A DNA stretch of 64,000 bases from the NCBI GenBank assembly GCA_035573855.1, contig DATLZU010000030.1, forward strand, positions 7,895 to 71,894, in the 5' to 3' direction. A program made the position numbers and the translations under genes. The number at the start of each line of letters is the position of its first letter. Positions within the stretch are counted from its first letter, which is position 1. Below are positions 34,235 to 42,609 of the stretch, piece after piece. The notes beneath the pieces were generated by a model. The model had not been told where the DNA came from, ran no database searches, and saw only the letters and a list, made by a program, of their open reading frames with translations. The stretch is from DATLZU01 sp035573855. Its GTDB lineage: Bacteria; Nitrospirota; Nitrospiria; Nitrospirales; Nitrospiraceae.

Positions 34235-35520
34235 AGCTCTCCGGTCGGCTGGCCGGCGCTCGAGCGAGGAGCCGCGGGCATGTTCACATAAAACGTCGTG
34301 CCGACGCCCTCTTTGCTCGAGACTTGGATGTTTCCATGGTGCTCCTGGATGATCTGGTGCGCGATCGTTAACCCCAAGCCGGTCCCTTCGTGCTCGCCGC
34401 TGTAGTGTTTCGTGGTGAAGAAGGGATCGAAGATGTGATCCAGATTGCTCTCCGGAATTCCTGTCCCCGTGTCCTCGACTTCGATCTGCACCCAAACCTC
34501 GCCGGAAGGTTTGGTGAGCCGATGCGTGCGCACCTTCAGAAAGCCGCCGCGCTCGCTCATCGCGTCCATCGCGTTGAGCAGCAGATTCAGAATGACTTGT
34601 TTGATCTGTTGGCGGTCCAGCATGACCCGGGGAAGATCCGGGGCCAACTCTCTTTCGATCATAATGCCGCAGCTATCCGCTTTCACTTCCACAAAGTACA
34701 AACAGGAAGAAACGATTTCATTGAGGTCTTCCTCCGTCAGCTTGGGTTCCATGTAACGGGCGTAATCCAGGATCTCTTGGATCAACCGCTCGATGCGATG
34801 AACGTCGTCGATGACTACCTTGCTGAATTCCCTGATGAATTCCGGGTCGTCCTTGCGCTCGGGCGCGAGCTGAATGAAGGTTTTGATCGATGTCAAAGGA
34901 TTGCGGATCTCGTGGGCGAATCCGCCGGCGATGGTTTCAAGCGAACGGAGGCGATCGGTTCGTCGCATCAAGGTTTGGGATCGCCGCAGATCCTCGTACA
35001 GGAGGGCGTTGTCCAGGGCGTTGGCGGCGTTCTGAGCGAGAACCATGAGCAGGTCCGCCTGGTCCAAAATCGGAAAGTCGTTGCCGGGGCTTGTCCCCAT
35101 GAGACAAAAGGCGATCAGGCGGTTTTTGGTGATCAGCGGAACACAGACCTCGGCGTGCCAACTCTCGAGAGTCGCTTGCATACCGGGACTAAGCGTCCCG
35201 CCGCGCTCTTCGCCAGTGCCTGCGCGAACCACGGACGACTGACAGCGGGATAGAAACGCAGGGATCTCATGATGTGCGGGGATGCAGGAAGGGAGCGCGG
35301 TGTCGGGGATGAAACCGCGGGAACAGGCCAGATGGTAGATGTCCTTCTCTTTGTCGAGCAGAAACAGCGCCGCATGCGAAACTCGGAGCAATTGGGACAG
35401 TCCCGCCACGATCCGCTCGCCGAGAACGCTCAGTTCGGCGATGGTTCCCATGTCCTTGCTGAAATCCGCGATAATTTTCAACGCGTCAGCCGTCGGAACG
35501 ACCTCGGTCTTCCGTGTCAT
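34231..35520 (-). CDS. Cytoplasmic GAF-domain sensor histidine kinase
   Basis: A 429-residue protein without membrane helices. A GAF domain (about 20-175) precedes the dimerisation domain with His203 in GGFAHEIRNPLTSIKTF and an HATPase domain (N box NLLLNAMDAM, DTGTGI, FTTKHYSGEHEGTGLGL). The start ATG at 35520 gives the family-like length; a longer frame to 35688 runs into the upstream gene. It should sense a cytosolic small molecule through GAF and phosphorylate the NtrC-type regulator whose gene it overlaps. The gene before it is the 1217-residue PilZ fusion. Confidence 0.9.
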   Translation of the reverse strand: MTRKTEVVPTADALKIIADFSKDMGTIAELSVLGERIVAGLSQLLRVSHAALFLLDKEKDIYHLACSRGFIPDTALPSCIPAHHEIPAFLSRCQSSVVRAGTGEERGGTLSPGMQATLESWHAEVCVPLITKNRLIAFCLMGTSPGNDFPILDQADLLMVLAQNAANALDNALLYEDLRRSQTLMRRTDRLRSLETIAGGFAHEIRNPLTSIKTFIQLAPERKDDPEFIREFSKVVIDDVHRIERLIQEILDYARYMEPKLTEEDLNEIVSSCLYFVEVKADSCGIMIERELAPDLPRVMLDRQQIKQVILNLLLNAMDAMSERGGFLKVRTHRLTKPSGEVWVQIEVEDTGTGIPESNLDHIFDPFFTTKHYSGEHEGTGLGLTIAHQIIQEHHGNIQVSSKEGVGTTFYVNMPAAPRSSAGQPTGEL

Positions 35521-35662
35521 GCTGTCTTTCAGACTCGGCCTGTAGTCGCGGCATTCCAAGACAGGCGAATCGCTGTGTACTGTTCCGCCGGGGTGTTGAA
35601 AACGTGTCCTCTGCTGAAGCGGGAGGACGATCGCGGCAGAAGTATACACCTGGTGCGGGAAT

Positions 35663-38600
35663 TCAGCCAGAGGAATTCGGCTTTTCAACCAACCCGATGC
35701 AGGCGTTGCCGGCGAAAGCGGTGTAGACGCGCGGGCGGACGGCGCCGCTCAGTCTGAGCAAACGAGACAAATCGTTTGGATCGAAGCTATGGATTCGGCC
35801 TTCCCGGAGTGCCTGTCGCAAGCGGCCGAGATAGAGCAGCAATTCCCGGTCTTGGAAATGTGCCCGGTATATCGTGGAGAGATCGGTCTCCGGTGTCCAG
35901 GTTGCGATCAGCAATGTTCCGCGTGGCGCCAACACGCGCAACAATTCGCGGAGCGTGTAGAGTGGATCGTGTGCGTAGTCGAGTGCAAAGCGACAGATCA
36001 CCCGGCTGAATCGGCCGTCTGGAAAAGGCAGGCGGATGTTCCAGTCGGCGCATACCCAGGAGAACTGCAAAGGAGGGACAGGCGCCAGGGCGCCGGCGAA
36101 TTTGGCGTTCAGGTCGACCAGCGTCTCAAGTGTGGCCAGGTTGGCCTGTGCAAGAAAGTCAGCCTGGTTATCCAAGCCGACATACCGCACGGTTCGAGCG
36201 AGCGTCTTGGGTATGTGTCTTGAGCGATACGCCTGGTTGATCAAGAGCAAGCGGGCGAACTCACCATGTCCGCATCCGACCTCTAAAATCGGTTCGCGGT
36301 CCTCGATTTCCCCGAGCAAACGATGAAGATGATCCAACAGACGCCAGTAGTCGGGATGCTGTTCGTGCTGATGGCCGCGCTGCACGTGGGCTCGCCACAG
36401 AGCCGGAGCGTCCGCAGCGGACGTGTCATGGTGCACCTTGATCCGTTCCTGTTCGACGCGACGCTGAAAATCGATCTCCCGCTCGACCGGATCGAAAACG
36501 GTCTGCAAGGTCTCCCGATGGAGAAGCCTCTTACGACATTGCGCGACCAATTCACGAACGAGCAACAGGGCCGGCCCCTCGGCTTTACGAGGGGGCAGGA
36601 AGGCCTCCGGTTTCAGGTGGATCACCTCCCCCCGCGCGCCCAACGCTGCCAGGACACGTTGCAACGAGTCCCGACGGATTCTTTCCTGCGCGGCGTCAGA
36701 AGGTTCGCGACTCTGCGGTGTCAGGATGAGGACTGTGGCGCGGATCTGTTCGGCGTCCTGAACGGCCGAAGCGACATCCACGAAGCTTCCCGTCACCGCA
36801 TCCTGGAGCCAACGGTCCATGTCGACGTTGAGCCCTAAAAGATTGTCCAGTCCTCGCCGCTCTCCTTGGATATAGGCTTCGACCAGATCCTGCCGATGCT
36901 CGAAGGCTAGGGCCTGCCTCACGTCCAAGACTCCGTTCAACAGAATCAACAGGACCATCCGGTGGTCTCGTGCGGCGACCTTTAATGCAACGCGACCATC
37001 GAGATCCGGGGCGATCACGGCGATTGGCGCAGACGGCCAAGTCTGCGCGGCGAAATCCAGCACGCCCTGCAGATCCGCTTGCATATCGGTGAGCGTCGTG
37101 TGTTCCAGGTCGCCGTCGCTTTCGCCGATGTGATTGGAGTGATCGAAACGCAGCGTCTGAAACCCATTGTTGGCCAAATATTGGGCGAGAACCAGGTGGT
37201 CGGTCTTGGTCCGACCATAGCCCGGGGCTATGATAGCCAAAGCTGCGCTGGGACCGAGCGGATCGCGCGGCAGGTCGTGATAGAGAGCGAGACGGCGTCT
37301 CCGTGCGTTCCAACATTCGATCAGGGTGTGGACGACCTTCGTTCGTTCCAAGCCGTCTTCGATCTGCAGGGGAGAGGTGAGCAGGCGAGCGATCAGGTGG
37401 CTGATCGCCCGCCTCGTCTGTTCTTCGAGCGGGTGAAAGCGGACTCCCACGCGCAGGGCGGTTTCGGAAGGACCGGGCCGGAGGTTTTTCGGTGCGCTTG
37501 GATCCGGGGTCGTCCAGACGACGTCTCCGGTCACGACGGATTCGGCGTTTGGAGACGGCGAGGGCGGCGCCGCGAGAGGCAGACGGAGCGCCAAGCGAGG
37601 CGCCAGCGTATCCAGACGCGCGTTGACTTGCAGACACGCACCGCTACGGCTGATATTCACGGTCAAGCCGATGTGCTGACCTCGACCGGACGATGGCTCG
37701 GAAGATTCGATGCGGACGGGCAGAGTCAGTTTCACCCTGATTGCGAGTCGCCGATCGGCGAATGGGCTTTCGACGCTCTCGAACGGACGGTGCAAACCGG
37801 TTTGGCGGTCAGGCGGACAAGCGATGGGGACGAGCCCTTCGATGGAAAGCGGAAAAGATTGCTCGCGAACCGCGTCGAGCAAGGAGGCCAAGACCTGACG
37901 TTCCGTGTCGCCGAGGGGAGCAAACTCGACGGCCAGCGCGGTGGACCATGGAGCCGCCGTGGCGTGCGCGGCCTCGACTCCGCCTCGCTCTCGGACCGTG
38001 CCGCGGATCTCCAAGGCTCCGCCGGCGCTTCTGAGGCTCAGGTAGATGGGCTGGCCGTCGACGGTGGGGAGGCGATCAGTGAACGTCAGATAGGCGCCGC
38101 CGAGACTCATGTTGAGCGCGGTGCCGTTCCAGGTGCATCCTTCGACGGTCAGGCGGGACTCGATCCGCGTCAAAACCCGCGGCCAGCGCCGGCGCTCGGC
38201 TGCGGCGACGGCCGGCCGTTCCTCTGCTGGCGGTTCGGCTCGCGGCGGCACAGTCTCCTTCCGTTCCCGCTCCGCTTCGGGCAGGGAAGGGAAGGCCGCG
38301 GTGAGTTCTTCCCTCACCTGTGCGGCCTGAGAAGCGTGTGCCGCCATGGTCTCCAACTGGCGTTCGAGTTGGAGCGCCCGGATCGCGTTCAATAACTGTT
38401 GGGAGTTGGCTTGAAGGGCTGAAAGCGGATCGTCGAGTTCGCGGGAAACCTTGATGAGAAGCCGACCGATCTCAAGCAGGCGGTCCGTTTGTCGGAGTTG
38501 GCTCTGCAGGCGGTGAACCGTCTCTTCCTGCCGCCGGCGCCAGGAGATATCCCGCAAGATGCCGAGCGTTCCGAGGAAACGGCGTTGGGGGTCGTAGAGG

Positions 38601-39316
38601 CCCTTGGCGTGAAGTTCGACCTCCACACCGTGTTCATCGTGGCCCGTTCCAGCCTTGGGCAAAAGGCGTAAGAGGACTTGCCGGCTGGATCGGGCTCCGC
38701 TACGGCGCTCGTTGAAACGATATTCAGCTGCTTGGCGCTGGTCTGGAAGAAGAATTGTCGTAAAATGCGCGCCGACCAATTCTTCGGGCTCGTATCCCAG
38801 GAGCGACGACACATGAGAGCTGATGTACACGAACCGCCCTTCGGAATCCAATTCGTATACGGTGTCGGGTAGTGTTTCGACAAGGCGGAGGTATCGTTCA
38901 TGGGTCAGATCGAGTTTCGCGCGCAATGCGCGTTTTTTCACCGCCTCCCCGGCGACGATCATGAGTTCGGTGAGAAAAGCCGGTGAGTGTTTGAAGAGAT
39001 GGAAATCCGCGCCGCCGCGGATGACTTGCAGGAACGTGTCGGAGTCGGTGTGTTCGCTCTGAACGATGATCGCGGCCTGCGGTGCGCGCCTCCGCAACTC
39101 CGGGAGAATCATGATTCCGCTTCGGGGAGACAGGCGCTCTTCGACCAAAATGACATGCCAGCTTTGCTTGGAGGCCCATTCGACCGCTTCGTCCGAGGAA
39201 TAGACCGCTTCCACCCGGCAACCGGGATAGAAGCCACGCATACTGATCGTGACGAGCTTGATCTCTTCCGCGTGCTCGTTCGCGACCAGCATCGTGAGCG
39301 GTTCTTGTTCCGGCAT
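35663..39316 (-). CDS. Giant fusion: degenerate receiver, PAS, degenerate kinase helix, two PilZ, LuxD-like hydrolase, methyltransferase
   Basis: A 1217-residue soluble protein from the ATG at 39316 (an in-frame GTG at 39388 is possible). Receiver-like domain (8-125): the acceptor Asp position holds Glu60 (LVEERLSP). PAS (145-262). A helix resembling a kinase dimerisation domain (270-330) has Arg292 instead of the phospho-histidine (VSRELDDPL). Pro/Glu linker. PilZ 1 (374-490: RRWPR, NMSLGG) and PilZ 2 (520-650: RLAIR, NISRSG) keep the RxxxR and NxSxxG c-di-GMP motifs. Alpha/beta hydrolase (666-926) resembles LuxD acyl transferase, with Asp771 at the nucleophile elbow (APDLDG). Methyltransferase (1000-1217): ILEVGCGHGEFARLLL, DGRFSRVICRFALDY. 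No ATPase domain. It probably reads c-di-GMP; its output is unknown. Confidence 0.85.
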   Translation of the reverse strand: MPEQEPLTMLVANEHAEEIKLVTISMRGFYPGCRVEAVYSSDEAVEWASKQSWHVILVEERLSPRSGIMILPELRRRAPQAAIIVQSEHTDSDTFLQVIRGGADFHLFKHSPAFLTELMIVAGEAVKKRALRAKLDLTHERYLRLVETLPDTVYELDSEGRFVYISSHVSSLLGYEPEELVGAHFTTILLPDQRQAAEYRFNERRSGARSSRQVLLRLLPKAGTGHDEHGVEVELHAKGLYDPQRRFLGTLGILRDISWRRRQEETVHRLQSQLRQTDRLLEIGRLLIKVSRELDDPLSALQANSQQLLNAIRALQLERQLETMAAHASQAAQVREELTAAFPSLPEAERERKETVPPRAEPPAEERPAVAAAERRRWPRVLTRIESRLTVEGCTWNGTALNMSLGGAYLTFTDRLPTVDGQPIYLSLRSAGGALEIRGTVRERGGVEAAHATAAPWSTALAVEFAPLGDTERQVLASLLDAVREQSFPLSIEGLVPIACPPDRQTGLHRPFESVESPFADRRLAIRVKLTLPVRIESSEPSSGRGQHIGLTVNISRSGACLQVNARLDTLAPRLALRLPLAAPPSPSPNAESVVTGDVVWTTPDPSAPKNLRPGPSETALRVGVRFHPLEEQTRRAISHLIARLLTSPLQIEDGLERTKVVHTLIECWNARRRRLALYHDLPRDPLGPSAALAIIAPGYGRTKTDHLVLAQYLANNGFQTLRFDHSNHIGESDGDLEHTTLTDMQADLQGVLDFAAQTWPSAPIAVIAPDLDGRVALKVAARDHRMVLLILLNGVLDVRQALAFEHRQDLVEAYIQGERRGLDNLLGLNVDMDRWLQDAVTGSFVDVASAVQDAEQIRATVLILTPQSREPSDAAQERIRRDSLQRVLAALGARGEVIHLKPEAFLPPRKAEGPALLLVRELVAQCRKRLLHRETLQTVFDPVEREIDFQRRVEQERIKVHHDTSAADAPALWRAHVQRGHQHEQHPDYWRLLDHLHRLLGEIEDREPILEVGCGHGEFARLLLINQAYRSRHIPKTLARTVRYVGLDNQADFLAQANLATLETLVDLNAKFAGALAPVPPLQFSWVCADWNIRLPFPDGRFSRVICRFALDYAHDPLYTLRELLRVLAPRGTLLIATWTPETDLSTIYRAHFQDRELLLYLGRLRQALREGRIHSFDPNDLSRLLRLSGAVRPRVYTAFAGNACIGLVEKPNSSG

Positions 39317-39734
39317 TCGGTCTGTCCTGCGGAGCTGAAAAGGGCTCCGTCTCTGTGCGGGATCGACGACACGGGCTGGCTCGACCACGTCAGCCGCCTA
39401 TGCCAGATCCTCTCTCGGCGCAGCCCGGAGTGTACATAAGCGGTTCTGGCGCTGCGCCCCTTGCTTAGCGGTTGCCCGTAGGCTGAAGCAACGGGTGTTA
39501 TGCGACGAATCGCCGTGTCTATCGGGTGCGAGAGGTCTTGAATAGCATAGTCGGACCGCTCCAACCCAGTCCGCGGCGTGGGGGCGGAGCCTACTTTGGT
39601 AGGGGATGGAGAACGAACGTCCGGAGACGCGACGGGCAGAGGAAAAACATATGGCCAAATTTGTACGCGACGGAAGAACCGCACCGACGTCGGAGTCCCC
39701 GTGCTCCGACGCCCAACATCTCCGCCGGATGCCC
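39317..39734. other. 418-base spacer without a supported gene
   Basis: This spacer separates two minus-strand genes. Frames crossing it have no start with a ribosome binding site and no recognisable protein. It must hold the promoter of the giant fusion gene; on the minus strand I see only weak -10 matches around 39430-39440 and no sigma-54 site. A perfect hairpin at 39688-39711 is listed separately. Confidence 0.5.
39688..39711 (-). terminator. Hairpin 24 bases after the PHM-like gene
   Basis: CGTCGGAG and CTCCGACG pair perfectly around an eight-base loop. On the minus strand it lies just after the stop of the copper-protein gene. Only a short pyrimidine stretch (TTCTTCC) follows, so it is a weak intrinsic terminator or a mRNA-stabilising hairpin. 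Confidence 0.4.
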
Positions 39735-40748
39735 TTAGTGAGCTGGCGAACCGCCGTTTCGGCCGGGTTCAGGACAAGTTCCAGGTGTCATGTAGAGGAG
39801 GTAATTGCCCATACCATACTGGATGTTCGGATTATGGAGCGGGTGGTGGTAGACCATGACCATTTCATAGTCATCCTTGGTGTTGACGGAAAACCCTCCG
39901 GCGTCACGATAAACTTGGTGCGGTCGAAACTCCAGAAACGTGCCATCCTGAGCCACGTCCGGGACCGTCCGCAAGAGCGTCCGGCCGGCGGTCCTGTTTT
40001 CCAAGGCGATCAGCAACAATTCGTCGTGGCCGTGGGGATAGGCGAACTTAACGCAGCCATCCATACGGAACTTCAACGGAGCCGACAGGACATGAACACC
40101 CGGTTTGATTTCTATCCCTTCGTCGGTCTGGTCGGGCCCTCGCTGTCCGAACTGGCTGTAACAGACGATATTCACCCCGACCTGGTAGACCTCCATTTCT
40201 TTGATTGGAGTTCCATGCGGCGCCATGTACATAGTAAAGGAAGCCATGACGTCTTTGGTCGGTGGCGCCTTATGGTAAAAGGCGACCACAGACATGAGGT
40301 GCTGTCCTTTGGCGAGCTTCACGCCGTAGCCGTCCGGAAACCGGGCCTCCGTCATTTCGAGACCGGCCCCTCCGAAGAACAGCGGCTCGCCCGGACAGGA
40401 GACGCTGGGGCGGTCGTTGTTGAGCATGAGAATGTGGTGGAGATAATTTTTGGGCAACGGCTTGCCGTCTTTCGTGAAGACTTCGGACTTAAAACCGATC
40501 ATGTACATGTCCTTCGGGAGCTGAAAGATGTGCTTCGGCATACTGGCCGCCAATTCTCCGTCATGGTCCGAAGGCAGGTCGATGGGGCCGAACGTAAGCG
40601 TCACCGCGTCATCCGTGATTGTCACCCGGGTAGTCGTCTGATTGTTCAGCGTCGGAACGGCGTGGTGGTCGTGGTCATCGGACGCAGAGACGGAGCCGAC
40701 ATGAGTGGCGAGCAAGAACAACAGGCAGACCGCGGACGAGCGCTTCAT
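39735..40748 (-). CDS. Secreted PHM-like copper protein (type II copper monooxygenase fold)
   Basis: A 337-residue protein. The ATG at 40748 follows AGGAGGTCC and begins a signal peptide (SSAVCLLFLLATHVGSVSA). The mature N-terminus is DDHDHH. The body follows the order of peptidylglycine hydroxylating monooxygenases: YLHHILML (His-His pair), FPDGYGVKLAKGQHLMSVVAFYHK (third His), YPHGHDELL (HxH) and late YGMGNYLLYM (candidate Met ligand). These correspond to the CuH and CuM site ligands of PHM, as far as can be judged by eye. Bacterial members are poorly known. An electron-transfer or oxygenase role in the periplasm is possible. No obvious partner lies beside it. Confidence 0.6.
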   Translation of the reverse strand: MKRSSAVCLLFLLATHVGSVSASDDHDHHAVPTLNNQTTTRVTITDDAVTLTFGPIDLPSDHDGELAASMPKHIFQLPKDMYMIGFKSEVFTKDGKPLPKNYLHHILMLNNDRPSVSCPGEPLFFGGAGLEMTEARFPDGYGVKLAKGQHLMSVVAFYHKAPPTKDVMASFTMYMAPHGTPIKEMEVYQVGVNIVCYSQFGQRGPDQTDEGIEIKPGVHVLSAPLKFRMDGCVKFAYPHGHDELLLIALENRTAGRTLLRTVPDVAQDGTFLEFRPHQVYRDAGGFSVNTKDDYEMVMVYHHPLHNPNIQYGMGNYLLYMTPGTCPEPGRNGGSPAH

Positions 40749-40823
40749 AGGACCTCCTTGGTGAGAAAGGCGCAGATCGCGCTCCGGGTTGACTCTCAAG
40801 GTGTGGTGTCACAGCCAGGCGTA

Positions 40824-41747
40824 TCATCGCGTCGATGGAGACGATGGAGGAGGCGTGAGCCGCTTCCAGACATAGGTTCCTCCGTGTTGTCTCGGAGGAA
40901 TGTTCGTCCGGCTGCCGACTCGCGTGTACCACCAGATGCCTTTCGCCTGCGTGCCGTCCTCCGACAACAGCACTTCGAAACCGCCTTCGCGATCGTTGCC
41001 GGGTTGTTGCCAGGTGCCTTGCCAGAGCCGGTTGAGGAACTTCGTGGTCTTGATCGTCCCGCCTTGATGGGTGTAGCTGCCGTTGCCGTTCCGATCGAGT
41101 GTGGCGTTATAGGTTTTATCTTCTTCTTGGATCTCCCATTCGCCGCTGAGGTCCGGCCGCTCACCATCCGTCCCGGGCTCGACGGCCGTCGAAACAAAAG
41201 CGGCAACTGGCGGGGCGACTGCCGCGTCGAATCGCGGTCCGCGGGAGGACTCATGCCAGGAATGCAGCACCCATCGGCCGTGGCGGCGTTCCAGGACGCC
41301 GGTCTCGCGCAACGGAAGCACGGTGCGCGTCTGGTCATCGCCTCGGCCGACATACCGGATGTAGTCCAGCTCCATCGCGAACCACGCGGTATCACCGCGC
41401 ATCCACACCTTAAGATTTTGAATGAAAATTTCCAGCCGGGCAACTGACTCAAACTCTTCCTGCATGTCCCTGACGAAGTCGGTCCAGCCCACGTATTTGC
41501 GTCCTCCGATGGTATAACTGATGATGTCCGCATCGTGAGCCATCAGTCGAGAGAGCGTCGCCAGGTCCTTCTCTGCGTTGGCGCGGACCAGAGTCCGGAT
41601 CACGGCCTCGGGACTGGATGTCTCGTCGTCGGCGGTCCCCGCGACGCCGCGCGCCCAAAGCGTGTCGCCGAAGGCAAGGAAAAGCAAAAGAGATAGAAGG
41701 ATGGTCAAGACCACTGACTCTTGGCGGCTGCGAAATCCGATGACCAT
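40824..41747 (-). CDS. Exported SnoaL/DUF4440-like protein
   Basis: A 307-residue protein. The start at 41747 places a hydrophobic signal segment (VVLTILLSLLLFLAFG) at the N-terminus; the longer frame is shadow. Residues about 45-165 form an NTF2-like cone: SSPEAVIRTLVRANAEKDLATLSRLMAHDADIISY, then WTDFVRDMQEEFESV and a tryptophan-rich end (RWVLHSWHESS). The C-terminal part (about 200-307) is a beta domain with DLSGEWEIQEEDKTYNATL, of the kind seen in small lipocalin-like or SH3-like modules. Function unknown. Confidence 0.65.
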   Translation of the reverse strand: MVIGFRSRQESVVLTILLSLLLFLAFGDTLWARGVAGTADDETSSPEAVIRTLVRANAEKDLATLSRLMAHDADIISYTIGGRKYVGWTDFVRDMQEEFESVARLEIFIQNLKVWMRGDTAWFAMELDYIRYVGRGDDQTRTVLPLRETGVLERRHGRWVLHSWHESSRGPRFDAAVAPPVAAFVSTAVEPGTDGERPDLSGEWEIQEEDKTYNATLDRNGNGSYTHQGGTIKTTKFLNRLWQGTWQQPGNDREGGFEVLLSEDGTQAKGIWWYTRVGSRTNIPPRQHGGTYVWKRLTPPPSSPSTR

Positions 41748-41787
41748 CCCCGGAGTCGAAAGAGGAAGGAATGAAGGTCGGGAATTG

Positions 41788-41816
41788 AGGCTACAGAATG
41801 GCGGTAGCGTTGTCAA
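41788..41816 (-). promoter_or_regulatory. Sigma-70 promoter candidate for the SnoaL-like gene
   Basis: A perfect TTGACA (41816-41811, minus strand) lies 17 bases from TAGCCT (41793-41788). The -10 is weak. The predicted start is about 35 bases before the ATG. Confidence 0.4.
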
Positions 41817-41836
41817 TTGCTTTTTCGGGTCACAAG

Positions 41837-42601
41837 TCAAGAACGGGGATCTTGACACACCGCCACCACCGTCACATTGTCCTCGCCGCCCGACCGCAGT
41901 GCTTCCTCGACCAGCGCTTCGCAGATCTGTTGGGGCAGCCGACCGGCCCGTCGTAACACACTGGCGATCTGCTCGTCGATCAGCATTTTTGTCAAACCGT
42001 CGGTGCAAAGCAGGAGCACATCGTCTCGCCGCAAGAAAAAGCTCGATACATCCGGCTCCACCGTCTCCGCGATGCCGAGCGCGCGAGACAGCACATGGCG
42101 ATGCGGGTGCGTTCGCGCCTGTTCCGGGGTAAGGAGACCGTGCCGGACATACTCTTCCACGAGCGAGTGATCGCGGGTCAGCGGTAAAAGATGCGCCTCG
42201 CGCCAGAGATATGCCCGGCTGTCGCCGACATGGGCGACCGTGGCGCGTGCACGAAACCCGGACGCAATGTGGAGCGCGACGAGGGTGGTACCCATTCCTT
42301 TCAATTCGGGGGAGATTTCCGCGGTCGCGAGAATGGCGCGATTGGCGCCTTCGATCATGGTCTGAAGTTGAGCGGCGGTCTGGCTTCCGCGGATGCGTTG
42401 TGCGAGGCGGCCCGGACGGACCGCGCCAGCTTGTTGGGCGATGGCGGCGACGGCCGATCGGCTGGCCACATCGCCGCCCGGATGGCCGCCCATTCCGTCG
42501 GCGACGAGCCACAGGCTGCGATCATTGAGAACCGCAAAGGCGTCTTGGTTGGTGGAGCGGAGGAGCCCTGTGTGTGTGAGTCCGTCGCCGATCCAGGGCA
42601 T
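41837..42601 (-). CDS. PP2C-type serine/threonine phosphatase
   Basis: A 254-residue protein starting MPWIGDGLTHTGLLRSTNQDAF, where the NQD motif is typical of bacterial Stp/PrpC enzymes. Other motifs: VADGMGGHPGGDVAS, VAHVGDSRAYL, TRDHSLVEEYV, LLCTDGLT and GGEDNVTVV, which supply the metal-binding aspartates. It dephosphorylates Ser/Thr residues of proteins phosphorylated by Hanks-type kinases; no such kinase lies nearby. It follows the RNase H-like gene by 8 bp. Confidence 0.9.
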   Translation of the reverse strand: MPWIGDGLTHTGLLRSTNQDAFAVLNDRSLWLVADGMGGHPGGDVASRSAVAAIAQQAGAVRPGRLAQRIRGSQTAAQLQTMIEGANRAILATAEISPELKGMGTTLVALHIASGFRARATVAHVGDSRAYLWREAHLLPLTRDHSLVEEYVRHGLLTPEQARTHPHRHVLSRALGIAETVEPDVSSFFLRRDDVLLLCTDGLTKMLIDEQIASVLRRAGRLPQQICEALVEEALRSGGEDNVTVVAVCQDPRS

Positions 42602-42609
42602 GCGGTTCT

